A stretch of DNA of 64,000 bases from Gammaproteobacteria bacterium (GTDB lineage: Bacteria > Pseudomonadota > Gammaproteobacteria > Eutrophobiales > Eutrophobiaceae). Both the position numbers and the translations under genes were made by a program. The notes beneath the pieces were generated by a model that saw only the letters and a program-made list of their open reading frames with translations, made no database searches and was not told the origin of the DNA. Shown in pieces: positions 18,418 through 27,701 of this stretch (the stretch's first letter is position 1; each line of letters begins with the position of its first letter). The stretch covers positions 269,921 through 333,920 of the forward strand of contig JANQNX010000014.1 of NCBI GenBank assembly GCA_028279365.1, given 5' to 3'.

Positions 18418-20134
18418 GATTGTTCGGCGGACAGTGACACAACAGTCAGAGTTATCCGAGTCCTTGCATCCGGTGTTAAGGCGTATTTATGCAGCAAGAC
18501 AGATCAAGTCTGAAGCTGATATCGACTACTCATTAACAAACTTGCTGCCATTTCATGAGCTGAAAAATATTGAATCAGCCGTTGAGTTATTGATGCGTGC
18601 GATAGATAACCGTTCGCGCGTGTTAATTGTTGCAGACTTTGATGCCGATGGGGCGACCAGCTGTGCCCTGGCGATACGCGGTTTGTCGATGATGGGACTG
18701 AATGATGTACTGTATGTGGTACCGAATCGGTTTGAATTTGGCTATGGTCTTACGCCTGAGATCATTGATGTGGCAATGGAGTTTGACCCTGATCTTTTGA
18801 TTACCGTTGATAATGGTATATCCAGTATTAAGGGTGTGAACTACGCGAAGCAACAAGGCCTGTCGGTGATGATTACCGATCACCATTTGCCTGCAGCAGA
18901 GTTACCCGATGCTGATGTGATCATTAACCCGCAGCTATCCGGGGATAAATTTCCCAGTAAGAATCTGGCGGGTGTCGGTGTGATGTTTTATGTGTTGCTG
19001 GCGCTGCGGGCAGGGCTAAAGGCGATAAACTGGTTTGATAAAACCAATACGCCTTATCCAAATCTTGCCAGGTTGTTGGATTTGGTTGCATTGGGTACTG
19101 TCGCTGATGTTGTGCCGCTGGACAAAAATAATCGAATCCTGGTGGCCCATGGTTTGAAGTTGATACGTCAACGCAAGTGCATACCCGGCATCCTCGCGTT
19201 ATTAAAGCAGTCGGGTAAATCAGTCGAGACAATACAATCGAGTGATCTCGGATTTTCGGTTGCTCCACGTCTAAATGCAGCAGGACGCCTGACCGACATG
19301 TCGCTCGGGATCGAGTGTTTATTGTCTGAAGATATCAGTGCAGCCACTGACATAGCGAAGCAGCTTGATGAGCTGAACAAGGAGAGAAAACAGATTCAGG
19401 ATCAGATGCAGGCACAGGCATTGCTGACACTCGAGCAGAATTTACCGCTGGAAAAAGAAGAAAATAGTAATGGTTATTGTTTATATCATCCACAATGGCA
19501 TCAGGGCGTGATTGGTATTCTGGCGGCAAAGGTAAAGGAGAAATTTAATCGCCCGGTGATTGCTTTTGCCGATGACGGTGATGCGCAGTTAAAAGGTTCG
19601 GCCCGTTCGATTACCAATCTGCACATCAGGGACTTGCTGGAGTTAATGACGACGCGTTTTCCCGAGCTAATTATTTCTTTTGGCGGACATGCCATGGCCG
19701 CAGGACTCACCATTGCGCGGTCAGATTTTGAAAAATTTAAACACTGTTTTCACGAAGTATTGGCAGAAACGATTTCCGACGATATGTTGCAAGGGCATGT
19801 GTTAAGCGATGGGGAATTGCTGGAAAACGAGATGAGCATGGAGTTGGCCGAGATCATTCAGTCTGCAGGACCATGGGGTCAGTCATTTCCGGAGCCGGTA
19901 TTTGATGGTGAATTTGAAATTCTGGCCAGACGCATCGTTGGTGGCAACCATTTAAAGTTGAAACTGCAGGCTTCTGACGGAAATGAGGGTGTCGACGCCA
20001 TCGCATTTAATATGACGGATGCAGACTGGCCCGTAGATACCACGCATGTCCGCGCTGCCTATCGATTAGATATTAATGAGTACCAGTCGAGAAGATCATT
20101 ACAGTTAATGATCCATCACCTACAGCTTCTTTAA
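18407..20134 (+). CDS. recJ: Single-stranded-DNA exonuclease RecJ
   Basis: 575 residues from the ATG at 18407, close to E. coli RecJ (577). Possible starts at 18383 (TTG) and 18395 (ATG) would add up to eight residues; the alignment of VEIVRR with the family start favours 18407. DHH-family motifs are intact: VADFDADGATSC (motif I), VDNGIS (II), TDHHLPAAELP (III), SFGGHAMAAGL (DHHA1) and NAAGRLTDM. RecJ is a 5'-3' exonuclease acting in RecF recombination and mismatch and base-excision repair. It overlaps the preceding RpfE-like gene. Confidence 0.95.
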   Translation: MTVEIVRRTVTQQSELSESLHPVLRRIYAARQIKSEADIDYSLTNLLPFHELKNIESAVELLMRAIDNRSRVLIVADFDADGATSCALAIRGLSMMGLNDVLYVVPNRFEFGYGLTPEIIDVAMEFDPDLLITVDNGISSIKGVNYAKQQGLSVMITDHHLPAAELPDADVIINPQLSGDKFPSKNLAGVGVMFYVLLALRAGLKAINWFDKTNTPYPNLARLLDLVALGTVADVVPLDKNNRILVAHGLKLIRQRKCIPGILALLKQSGKSVETIQSSDLGFSVAPRLNAAGRLTDMSLGIECLLSEDISAATDIAKQLDELNKERKQIQDQMQAQALLTLEQNLPLEKEENSNGYCLYHPQWHQGVIGILAAKVKEKFNRPVIAFADDGDAQLKGSARSITNLHIRDLLELMTTRFPELIISFGGHAMAAGLTIARSDFEKFKHCFHEVLAETISDDMLQGHVLSDGELLENEMSMELAEIIQSAGPWGQSFPEPVFDGEFEILARRIVGGNHLKLKLQASDGNEGVDAIAFNMTDADWPVDTTHVRAAYRLDINEYQSRRSLQLMIHHLQLL

Positions 20135-20158
20135 CCCGACTTTTACCTTCCTTGTTGG

Positions 20159-20183
20159 CATCTGTTTTGCTTTAAAACGGATG
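20159..20183. other. Inverted repeat after recJ
   Basis: CATCTGTTTT (20159-20168) and AAAACGGATG (20174-20183) pair in nine of ten positions (one T-G) around a 5-base loop. There is no T tract after the stem. It could be a weak terminator of recJ or an operator for the next gene. Confidence 0.35.
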
Positions 20184-20276
20184 TGATACGCAGTCATATC
20201 GACATGCCCCTTGCTGAATTAAAGCATGTCGAGAAATGGTCGATGTAATGGGATAGAAAAAACAAGGAACAGGAAA

Positions 20277-20795
20277 ATGGAATTAGGTAACTATTATTCA
20301 GACAAACGAAATCGGCGATCAGTGCAGTTACTCATTGCCGTTACATTGATTTCAGTATTGTTATTATTAGCGGACAGAGTGCATAGTAATGTATTAAGTA
20401 TCGATCAACAGATCGCTAAGTCTGACGTCAAGGCGACGCTGATGGCCAATATGCATCGCCAAATGCTTAAGATATCCGGTTTGCAGTTTCAGTTATTACA
20501 TTCCAAAGACAGGCAACAGGCAAAAGATTTTTTACAGTCGATTGCGCAGGAAATCATTGCATTTAATAATGATTACAGCCAATTTGAACAGCTTGCTGAT
20601 GAGCAGGATGATATGATTCTGCAACGTATGAAACTCAATTTTCAGTCTTGGCGTGATTGGACAAAAACTATTTCCAACTTCGCCTTTTTAGTCTCTGATC
20701 AGGACATGGTCAATTTTCTTAGTATGACCAGTCTCAGTATGGCTCAGCTTGATAATGAAGAAGCGAATCAAATTGCCAGTGCAGAAAAACTTTAA
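20277..20795 (+). CDS. Membrane-anchored protein of unknown function, sensor-like
   Basis: 172 residues from the ATG at 20277 (AGGAAA 3-6 bases upstream). I do not recognise the family. One TM helix (about 18-34, VQLLIAVTLISVLLLLA) is followed by a largely helical, presumably periplasmic, region (about 45-160) rich in Gln and Leu. That region resembles the helical-bundle ligand domains of chemoreceptors. No cytoplasmic output domain is present. The REC-GGDEF-EAL gene starts 167 bases downstream on the same strand, so the protein may feed a signal into c-di-GMP control; this is inference from position. Confidence 0.6.
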   Translation: MELGNYYSDKRNRRSVQLLIAVTLISVLLLLADRVHSNVLSIDQQIAKSDVKATLMANMHRQMLKISGLQFQLLHSKDRQQAKDFLQSIAQEIIAFNNDYSQFEQLADEQDDMILQRMKLNFQSWRDWTKTISNFAFLVSDQDMVNFLSMTSLSMAQLDNEEANQIASAEKL

Positions 20796-20962
20796 CGTTG
20801 AATCCTATACTGCCAGTTAGTCTCTGAAGTGTTATTTGCTTTTCCCGGTCTTTTCAGCCAGTTTTCGCTCGATTAAAGAATTAATCCCATCTGGTCGATA
20901 AGCATAGTCTTGGTAATAATTTTTTGTATTTAGTGGACAAGACAGTCCAGCAGAGCAGTACT

Positions 20963-22690
20963 ATGAACCAGAATAAAATAAAGATTCTTTATATCGAGGA
21001 TAACGTGGTTGATGCGCAAATCCTGATAAAGTCCCTTAAGGATGTGGGAAAGGATAAGTATGAACTTGACTGGGTAGAAACACTGGCTGAGGCGCTTATC
21101 AAACTTAAACAACAGCACTATGACTTGGTGCTTGCCGATCTGTATTTATCCGATGCAGAGGGTGTCAATGTCTTGATGTCAATACAGGATATTGATAACA
21201 GATTGCCCATCGTTGTCATTAGTGGAGAAGATGATGATGCCATTGTGATACGGGTGATGAAAGCCGGGGCACAGGATTATTTATTAAAGAGTAAAGTGGA
21301 TGGTTATTTAGTCAGTCGGGCTGTTGATTATGCAATAGAGAGAAAGCACATTGAAAAAGGACTTAGCTTTCTTGCGCAATACGACAGTTTAACAGGCCTG
21401 GCGAATCGCGCATTATTTCGGGAACGACTCTCTCGAGCGCTAATTCGTGCCGATCGCAACAAGAAAATAGTAGCATTAATGTTTATCGATTTGGATCGGT
21501 TCAAGAATATTAATGATTCCATGGGGCATGATGTTGGTGATGAGCTATTAGTTGAAGTAGGAAAAAAACTGACCGCCTGTACTCGAGAAGGGGATACCAT
21601 CGCGCGTCTTGGCGGTGATGAATTTACTATCCTGCTTGAGGATGTCGCTTGCATTGATGATGCTTCACTGGTGGCAAGAAAAATACTGGCGCAAATGCAG
21701 GAGCCGATAACTATTAATGGCTTTGAACTCTATGTCTCGCCCAGTATTGGTATTACGCTTTATCCCATCGATAACAACAACGAAAAAGATTTGTTACGCA
21801 GTGCTGATGCGGCGATGTATAAAGCCAAGGCCAGCGGACGTAATTGTTATCGCTTTTATACTGCCGATTTGAACGAACATTTGCAGGAAAAAGTTGAAAT
21901 GGAAAACAACTTACGCTGTGCGATAGAGAATGATGAGTTGTTACTTTATTACCAGCCTAAATTTACCATAGATAACCGTGAGCTAATCGGCGCTGAGGCG
22001 TTGATTCGCTGGCGGCATGCCAACAAGGGGATGATCTCACCGGCACTATTCATCCCGTTGGCTGAGGAGACTGGTTTGATACATGACATCACCGAGTGGG
22101 TATTCGCGGAGGCGTGTAGTCAAAATTCAAAATGGCAACTGGCAGGCTTTCCTCCGTTCAGGATGTCAATCAATTTATCTCCCAAGCAGTTTAATCAACC
22201 CAACATCGATCAAACTATTTTCAATCGGATCGTATGCGCCGATCTGGCGCCAAAATATATCGAACTTGAGATTACTGAGGGTGCGCTGGTAGAGGATGTG
22301 GAAAAGAGTAATGACATACTGCATTCATTAAAAAAGCGCGGCATCATGATATCGGTTGATGATTTCGGCACCGGCTACTCTTCATTAAGTTATTTGAAGA
22401 AATTTGCGCTGGATACCCTGAAAATTGATCAGTCATTTGTGCGCGATATTATGGAAGACAGTGACGATGCCGCTATCGTGACCGCCATCATTGCCTTGGC
22501 CAAAAGTCTGAGGCTGAACGTCATTGCCGAAGGTGTCGAAACAAAAGAACAGCTCGAGTTCCTCCGGCAAAAAGGATGTAACCAGGCACAGGGGTACTAT
22601 TTGGGTAAACCGGTCCCGGCTAAAGAATTTGAACAATTGTTTCTCGAAAAAAATGACGAATTGTCGTTTGGCTTGGCCAGTAATGGCTAG
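20963..22690 (+). CDS. Response regulator with GGDEF and EAL domains
   Basis: 575 residues from the ATG at 20963; an upstream TTG (20924) is possible but less likely. Domains in order: receiver (about 5-120) with phospho-acceptor Asp in LVLADLYLSD and the conserved Lys in DYLLKSK; GGDEF (about 140-300) with intact RLGGDEF; EAL (about 320-565) with intact EALIRW, SINLSPKQF, EITEGAL, VDDFGTGYSSLSYL and AEGVETKEQ. Both c-di-GMP synthesis and hydrolysis look possible, switched by phosphorylation. No histidine kinase is adjacent. The preceding membrane protein could be a signalling partner. Confidence 0.93.
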   Translation: MNQNKIKILYIEDNVVDAQILIKSLKDVGKDKYELDWVETLAEALIKLKQQHYDLVLADLYLSDAEGVNVLMSIQDIDNRLPIVVISGEDDDAIVIRVMKAGAQDYLLKSKVDGYLVSRAVDYAIERKHIEKGLSFLAQYDSLTGLANRALFRERLSRALIRADRNKKIVALMFIDLDRFKNINDSMGHDVGDELLVEVGKKLTACTREGDTIARLGGDEFTILLEDVACIDDASLVARKILAQMQEPITINGFELYVSPSIGITLYPIDNNNEKDLLRSADAAMYKAKASGRNCYRFYTADLNEHLQEKVEMENNLRCAIENDELLLYYQPKFTIDNRELIGAEALIRWRHANKGMISPALFIPLAEETGLIHDITEWVFAEACSQNSKWQLAGFPPFRMSINLSPKQFNQPNIDQTIFNRIVCADLAPKYIELEITEGALVEDVEKSNDILHSLKKRGIMISVDDFGTGYSSLSYLKKFALDTLKIDQSFVRDIMEDSDDAAIVTAIIALAKSLRLNVIAEGVETKEQLEFLRQKGCNQAQGYYLGKPVPAKEFEQLFLEKNDELSFGLASNG

Positions 22691-22808
22691 CCAAATGTAG
22701 CAGTCTCGCTAATCGTTTTCTATCAGGTCGCAAGACCCTGCGTACACATATGCGCAGTCTTCAGGTAAAATCGCGCGCAACTTACTCATTAAACTGCTCC
22801 GCTACCAC

Positions 22809-23907
22809 ATGTTAGAAATCAATTTAATTCAAAATAAAATCACAGATATGCTTGAGCGTGTTGATGCGCTGAGGGGGTATCTTTGAATTTGATCAAAAAT
22901 CAGAAAGGCTGACCGAAGTTCAACGTGAACTGGAGCAACCCGATGTCTGGAATGAACCGGATCGCGCCCAGGCACTGGGTAAAGAGCGAGCGCAGCTGGA
23001 ACAAACTGTCAATACCATTTCCGGATTGACAGATTCGCTGGCCGATGCCAAAGACTTATTAGTGTTGGCGGCGGAGGAAGATGATGAATCCACTGTTGAG
23101 GCGGTGCAGGATGATCTTGAGTCGTTTGAGCAACAGCTTGCCGGGCTGGAATTTCGTAGAATGTTTTCCGGAGAGATGGATGGCAATAATGCATTTCTCG
23201 ATATTCAATCCGGTTCTGGTGGTACGGAAGCACAGGATTGGGCCGATATGTTGTTGCGTATGTATCTCCGCTGGGGAGAACAGCATGGCTTTGATACCGA
23301 ATTGATAGAAGTGTCGCCGGGTGAGGTAGCAGGTATTAAAAGCGCAACGATTCAGTATTCCGGTGAATACGCATTTGGCTGGTTGCGTACTGAGACCGGT
23401 GTACATCGTCTGGTGCGAAAATCCCCGTTTGACTCGGGTAACCGCCGACATACCTCGTTTGCCTCGGTGTTCGTTTCGCCCGAGATCGATGACGATATAG
23501 ACATCGATATTAACCCGGCTGATCTGCGTATCGATACCTATCGGGCCAGTGGTGCCGGTGGTCAACATGTGAACAAAACCGATTCGGCAGTCCGCTTAAC
23601 ACATATTCCGTCTGGTCTGGTAGTACAATGCCAAAATGATCGTTCGCAGCATAAAAATAAAGACCAGGCGATGAAACAATTACGGGCCAAGTTATATGAG
23701 CTGGAGATGCAGAAGCTGAATACTGAAAAACAGGCGATGGAAGAATCCAAGGCCGACATCGGTTGGGGCAGCCAGATCCGTTCTTATGTGTTGGATCAGT
23801 CTCGTATTAAAGATCTTCGAACCGGTGTTGAAACGGGTAATACTCAGGCCGTGCTTGATGGCGATCTGGATGCGTTTATCGAGGCAAGTCTAAAAAGTGG
23901 TCTGTAA
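22809..23907 (+). CDS. prfB: Peptide chain release factor 2 (programmed +1 frameshift)
   Basis: The gene is read in two frames: 22809-22883 (25 codons, from ATG), then a +1 shift over base 22884, then 22885-23907 (340 codons plus stop). The product is 365 residues, exactly the length of E. coli RF2. The GGQ motif that triggers peptidyl-tRNA hydrolysis begins at residue 250, within [17 protein letters not shown]. The stop-codon-reading SPF motif is in [18 protein letters not shown]2 recognises UGA and UAA. lysS follows after 58 bases, the standard prfB-lysS pair. Confidence 0.97.
22872..22887 (+). promoter_or_regulatory. RF2 autoregulatory frameshift site
   Basis: AGG GGG TAT CTT TGA occupies 22872-22886: an internal Shine-Dalgarno-like AGGGGG, the slippery CTT codon and an in-frame UGA. 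When RF2 is scarce, UGA is read slowly, the tRNA slips from CTT to TTT and reading resumes at GAA (22885). This is the classical RF2 feedback device. Confidence 0.97.
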
Positions 23908-23965
23908 TCGTTAACAAGAACAATATGATGTCACTTATAAAATATTTACTTAATAAAATAATAAT

Positions 23966-25456
23966 ATGAACAATACCAATGACAATGATCTGATAGTACA
24001 GCGTCGTGAACAATTGAAAGCATTGCGCGAATCAGGCCAGGCCTATCGCAATGATTTCAAACGCGACAGTCTGGCTGAACAACTAGTGCAAGAGTATGGA
24101 GAGAAAACCAAGGAAGAATTGGAACAGGCTGCTATCAAGGTCAGTGTTGCCGGCAGAATGATGAGCCGACGGATCATGGGCAAAGCATCGTTTGCGCATT
24201 TGCAGGATATGTCGGGCCAGTTGCAACTTTATGTCAGGCGAGATGACCTGCCAGAAGGGCTCTACAATGAACAATTTAAGAAGTGGGATATTGGCGATAT
24301 CGTGGGTGCCAGCGGCATCTTAATGAAGACCAATAAAGGTGAACTCAGTGTCCATGTTGACAGTATTCAGCTACTCAGCAAATCATTACAACCCTTACCT
24401 GAAAAATATCATGGACTCACCGATCAGGAGTTACGTTATCGGCAGCGCTATGTCGATTTGATCATGAATGAAGAAAGCCGCAATACCTTTCGGCTTCGCT
24501 TCAAGGTGATTGATTTTATTCGTCAGTATCTAACTAACAGGCAGTTTCTTGAGGTAGAAACGCCAATGATGCATGCCATTCCCGGTGGCGCGACAGCCCG
24601 TCCGTTTATCACGCATCATAATAGTCTGGATATTGAACTGTTCTTGCGTATTGCGCCTGAATTATATTTAAAACGTCTGGTCGTCGGTGGCTTTGAAAAA
24701 GTATTCGAGATCAATCGAAGCTTCAGAAATGAAGGCTTGTCCCAGCGGCATAACCCGGAATTTACCATGCTGGAGTTTTACCAGGCCTACGCAGATTATC
24801 AGGATCTAATGGATCTGACTGAGGATATGTTGGGCCAGATGGTGATGGAGTTAACCGGCAGTCATCAAATTGAATACCAGGGAAATACCTATGATTTAGG
24901 TAAGCCGTTTGGCCGTTTAACCGTGTTTGACTCTATCCTCAAATACAATCCTGACATTAGTGCAGATGATCTGGCTGATCTGGATCGCGCCCGCGAGCTC
25001 GCAAATCAGCTTGATATCCATTTGGAAGATTCTTATAACTTGGGCAAAGTGCAAATAGAGATATTTGAAAAGACAGTAGAGAGCCGGTTAATGGCACCTA
25101 CTTTCATTACGCATTACCCGACGGAGGTATCTCCGCTGGCAAGAAAGAATGATGACGATCCGTTTGTCACCGACCGCTTTGAGTTTTTCATTGGTGGTAG
25201 GGAGATTGCCAATGGTTTTTCCGAGTTAAACGATCCTGAAGATCAGGCTGAGCGTTTTCGTCGCCAGGTAGAAGAGAAAGATGCCGGCGATGCCGAAGCC
25301 ATGCACTATGATGAAGATTATATTACTGCGCTTGAGTACGGCATGCCGCCGACTGCGGGCGAGGGTATCGGCATCGACAGGCTGGTGATGTTCCTGACTA
25401 ATAGCGCGACCATTCGGGATGTGATTCTGTTCCCACATATGCGTCCCAAGAGTTAA
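23966..25456 (+). CDS. lysS: Lysyl-tRNA synthetase, class II
   Basis: 496 residues (E. coli 505). An OB-fold anticodon-binding domain (about 55-150; [20 protein letters not shown]) is followed by the class II catalytic core. Motif 2 is seen as [20 protein letters not shown] and motif 3 as [16 protein letters not shown]. It charges tRNA-Lys in the cytoplasm. It follows prfB after 58 bases, an arrangement conserved in many gammaproteobacteria. No terminator is obvious after the stop; a 211-base gap leads to the hvf operon. Confidence 0.97.
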   Translation: MNNTNDNDLIVQRREQLKALRESGQAYRNDFKRDSLAEQLVQEYGEKTKEELEQAAIKVSVAGRMMSRRIMGKASFAHLQDMSGQLQLYVRRDDLPEGLYNEQFKKWDIGDIVGASGILMKTNKGELSVHVDSIQLLSKSLQPLPEKYHGLTDQELRYRQRYVDLIMNEESRNTFRLRFKVIDFIRQYLTNRQFLEVETPMMHAIPGGATARPFITHHNSLDIELFLRIAPELYLKRLVVGGFEKVFEINRSFRNEGLSQRHNPEFTMLEFYQAYADYQDLMDLTEDMLGQMVMELTGSHQIEYQGNTYDLGKPFGRLTVFDSILKYNPDISADDLADLDRARELANQLDIHLEDSYNLGKVQIEIFEKTVESRLMAPTFITHYPTEVSPLARKNDDDPFVTDRFEFFIGGREIANGFSELNDPEDQAERFRRQVEEKDAGDAEAMHYDEDYITALEYGMPPTAGEGIGIDRLVMFLTNSATIRDVILFPHMRPKS

Positions 25457-25540
25457 ATCTGACTAAATTCGGTGACTACGCTACGATGCCGTATTTTGCA
25501 TAAGTAGGCCTATTTCACAAAAAAATTATTTGTTCTGGAA

Positions 25541-25557
25541 ACTATCTAGACGATAGT
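25541..25557. promoter_or_regulatory. Inverted repeat in the hvf upstream region
   Basis: ACTATC (25541-25546), 5-base spacer, GATAGT (25552-25557), about 110 bases before hvfA. A second dyad, TCAATT-N2-AATTGA (25607-25620), lies closer. The 211-base gap shows no convincing sigma70 promoter, so an alternative sigma factor or an activator is possible. No binding protein can be named. Confidence 0.35.
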
Positions 25558-25667
25558 CAGTCCACTAGTCATGATGCTAATATTCAAGCTGAGGCTGTAT
25601 GCAGACTCAATTGAAATTGAATCATAATCTTTTAACTAATTTTTAGTCATTTCCAGGAGAATAAACG

Positions 25668-25979
25668 ATGTCCGACAAAAACAAGATCAATCCATTATCT
25701 ATCGCGTTAGGTACCAGTTTCGCTATTACGTTAGCGGCCAGCCCAGTGGCAAACGCAGCAGAAAACCCGTTTAGTGCAACCGAATTCAGTAACGGTTACA
25801 TGGTAGTGGCTGAAAGCGGTGAAGGTCATGGCGAAGGTGAAGGTAGCTGTGGTGAAGGCAAATGCGGCGAAGGCAAGTGTGGTGAAGGTAAAGGCGAAGA
25901 AGGCAAATGCGGCGAAGGCAAGTGTGGTGAAGGTAAAGGCGAAGAAGGTAAATGTGGCGAAGGTAAGTGCGGTCACTAA
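25668..25979 (+). CDS. hvfA: HvfA/bufferin-like secreted precursor peptide with EGKCG repeats
   Basis: 103 residues with a strong AGGAG ribosome binding site. A signal peptide is cut at about residue 30 (VANA/AENP). A linker (31-57) leads to a repeat tail (58-103) holding seven cysteines, each in E-G-[K/S]-C-G: one EGSCG and six EGKCG. Known from the family: in Haemophilus HvfA, a DUF692 oxidase with its partner converts EGKCG cysteines into oxazolone/thioamide groups that bind Cu(I). Here the peptide is followed by hvfB and hvfC homologues, so the same modification is likely. The peptide should be exported and act as a periplasmic copper buffer; that is inference from the family. Confidence 0.85.
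   Translation: MSDKNKINPLSIALGTSFAITLAASPVANAAENPFSATEFSNGYMVVAESGEGHGEGEGSCGEGKCGEGKCGEGKGEEGKCGEGKCGEGKGEEGKCGEGKCGH
25854..25973 (+). repeat. 45-bp tandem repeat inside hvfA
   Basis: Units 25854-25898 and 25899-25943 are identical over all 45 bases; a partial third unit (25944-25973) differs at synonymous positions. Each unit encodes two EGKCG motifs followed by a cysteine-free EGKGE spacer. The exact identity points to a recent duplication by slippage or recombination. Confidence 0.95.
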
Positions 25980-26009
25980 TCCCTTTAGTCGTCAGTTAAT
26001 TATCAGATA

Positions 26010-26864
26010 ATGGATAATTACCCGGTAACGGGAAGCGGACTGGGTCTGCGGCGAGCGTTTATACGCTCGCTGTCAGACGCCATTCCAACAGAGGTCGACT
26101 TCATGGAAGTGGCCCCTGAAAACTGGATTGATGTCGGTGGTAAATTTGGTCATCAATTTCAGCAAGTCGCAGAACAAGTCCCTATGGTTTGTCATGGCTT
26201 ATCATTAAATATTGGTGGTCCAGCGCCACTCGATGAGGCCTTTCTTCACAAGGTGAAACAGTTTCTGGAAGATTTTAATGTTCGAATCTATAGTGAACAT
26301 TTGACCTATTGTGCCGACAACGCACATTTATATGACTTAATGCCTATCCCTTTTACCGAAGAAGCGGTGACCTATGTCTCTGAACGAATTCAACAGGTAC
26401 AGGATATCCTTGGCCAGCAGATCGCGATGGAAAATGCTTCTTACTACGCTGCTCCCGGTAAGGAGATGGAAGAAATTGAATTTATTAATGCAGTGTTAAC
26501 AAAATCCGATTGTTTGCTGCATATTGATATTAATAACATTTATGTGAATAGTATTAATCATCAGTACGATGCTGAGGCATTTATGAAGCAATTACCGGCC
26601 GAGCGCATTGCCTATGCGCATATCGCCGGTCATTACGTAGAGGAAGAAGACTTACGGATAGATACCCATGGTACTGATGTCATTGATCCGGTATGGCTGT
26701 TACTGGATAAGGCTTATCAGCACTTTGGTGTGTTTCCTACCTTATTAGAGCGTGACTTTAATATTCCGCCACTGAGCGAGCTGTTGCAGCAAGTGAAAAC
26801 AATCAAACAATATCAACAAAAGCATATTGCCAGCCAGCATGACCTCAAGCGCCAACAAGTCTAG
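26010..26864 (+). CDS. hvfB: DUF692 multinuclear iron oxidase (MNIO), HvfB/BufB-like
   Basis: 284 residues, a TIM-barrel DUF692 enzyme. Metal-ligand motifs run through the chain: EVAPENW (about 33-39), CHGLSLNIGG (about 61), SEHLTY, MENASYY, LLHIDINNIYVN, YAHIAGHY, DTHGTDVIDPVW and LLERDFNIPP. MNIOs hold two or three irons and use O2 to modify cysteines in precursor peptides. Downstream of an EGKCG peptide, the predicted job is to make oxazolone/thioamide pairs. The start is 30 bases after hvfA with no clear ribosome binding site. The stop overlaps hvfC by 26 bases. Confidence 0.93.
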   Translation: MDNYPVTGSGLGLRRAFIRSLSDAIPTEVDFMEVAPENWIDVGGKFGHQFQQVAEQVPMVCHGLSLNIGGPAPLDEAFLHKVKQFLEDFNVRIYSEHLTYCADNAHLYDLMPIPFTEEAVTYVSERIQQVQDILGQQIAMENASYYAAPGKEMEEIEFINAVLTKSDCLLHIDINNIYVNSINHQYDAEAFMKQLPAERIAYAHIAGHYVEEEDLRIDTHGTDVIDPVWLLLDKAYQHFGVFPTLLERDFNIPPLSELLQQVKTIKQYQQKHIASQHDLKRQQV

Positions 26865-27612
26865 TACTTTTCAAACAGTCCAGCATGTGTTCACGCAGCA
26901 TATGCGCGATCCGGAACACAAACCCGCACCTGCAGGGATTGAAGATCGCCGAATGAAAATTTATCGCGATCTTATTTACAACAATATTCAGAATTTTATC
27001 GGTAATAGTTTTCCTGTCGTTAGAAAAATTATTCCGGATGAAGAGTGGCATCAACTTATGCGCGATTATGTGCGCGATCATCAGGCACAAACGCCGCTAT
27101 TTCCAAAGATGCCGCAGGAGTTTATTAAATATTTACAGGCATCCGGGCATGAAATCCTTTCCCGTTATCCATTTTTACTGGAACTAGCGCACTATGAATG
27201 GATCGAAACGTCTGTGTCGCTGGATAATCGCGAACTTGATTTCACTGCTATCTCGCGCGAGGGAGATTTATTATCCAGTATGCCTGTATTAAATCCGTTG
27301 GCGGTGCCATTAGCTTATCAATGGCCGGTGCATACTTTAGGTCCAGACACGTGTCCGGATGAAGCGCCTGCGCAACCTACGTTTATCGTGGTCTATCGCA
27401 AGCCGGATTTCGACGTCTCTTTTATGATATTGAATGATGTGTCGGCGAGGCTGATTGAAAAATTGCAGCACAATGAAGATGCCAACGGACGTGAGATACT
27501 TACCGAGATTGCCCGGGAGTTACAACATCCCGACGTTGAAACAGTTATCACAGGAGGTTTGACACTGATGCAAGACATGCGTGAGAGGTATGTCTTGTTG
27601 GGCACAAGATAG
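26839..27612 (+). CDS. hvfC: DUF2063 partner protein, HvfC/BufC-like
   Basis: 257 residues from the ATG at 26839 (an in-frame TTG at 26827 is the alternative). The N-terminal DUF2063 domain contains RRMKIYRDLIYNNIQNFIGNSFPVVRKII and the C-terminal half holds PTFIVVYRKPDFDVSF. In characterised systems this protein binds the precursor leader and delivers it to the DUF692 oxidase. It overlaps hvfB by 26 bases, so the two are made in step, consistent with a complex. The DoxX gene follows after 89 bases. Confidence 0.9.
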   Translation: MTSSANKSSTFQTVQHVFTQHMRDPEHKPAPAGIEDRRMKIYRDLIYNNIQNFIGNSFPVVRKIIPDEEWHQLMRDYVRDHQAQTPLFPKMPQEFIKYLQASGHEILSRYPFLLELAHYEWIETSVSLDNRELDFTAISREGDLLSSMPVLNPLAVPLAYQWPVHTLGPDTCPDEAPAQPTFIVVYRKPDFDVSFMILNDVSARLIEKLQHNEDANGREILTEIARELQHPDVETVITGGLTLMQDMRERYVLLGTR

Positions 27613-27639
27613 TCGTTCTTGAGTTTGTAAATGGATGTT

Positions 27640-27669
27640 TTGACTCATTACTGATTTTAATAATAAATA
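27640..27669 (+). promoter_or_regulatory. Possible internal promoter before the DoxX gene
   Basis: TTGACT (27640-27645), 18-base spacer, TAAATA (27664-27669), followed by a GGAG ribosome binding site before 27702. The 89-base gap after hvfC is longer than the others in the operon, so separate expression of the last gene is possible. Confidence 0.35.
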
Positions 27670-27701
27670 AAAACCTGTTTAAGAATATCCTGGAGAATAC
27701 A

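Noticed and set aside
25536..25562. RpoE-like promoter (GGAAACT with GTCAG) upstream of hvfA
   Set aside because: The spacing of about 12 bases is too short for an ECF sigma promoter.
25854..25973. Tandem repeats that could be taken for a CRISPR array
   Set aside because: Repeats are contiguous with no spacers and keep a 15-codon frame in a gene with a signal peptide.
25731..25976. An 81-codon minus-strand frame antisense to hvfA
   Set aside because: It arises from the low-complexity EGKCG repeats read in reverse, gives a Phe/Ala/Thr pattern without any family sense and has no ribosome binding site.
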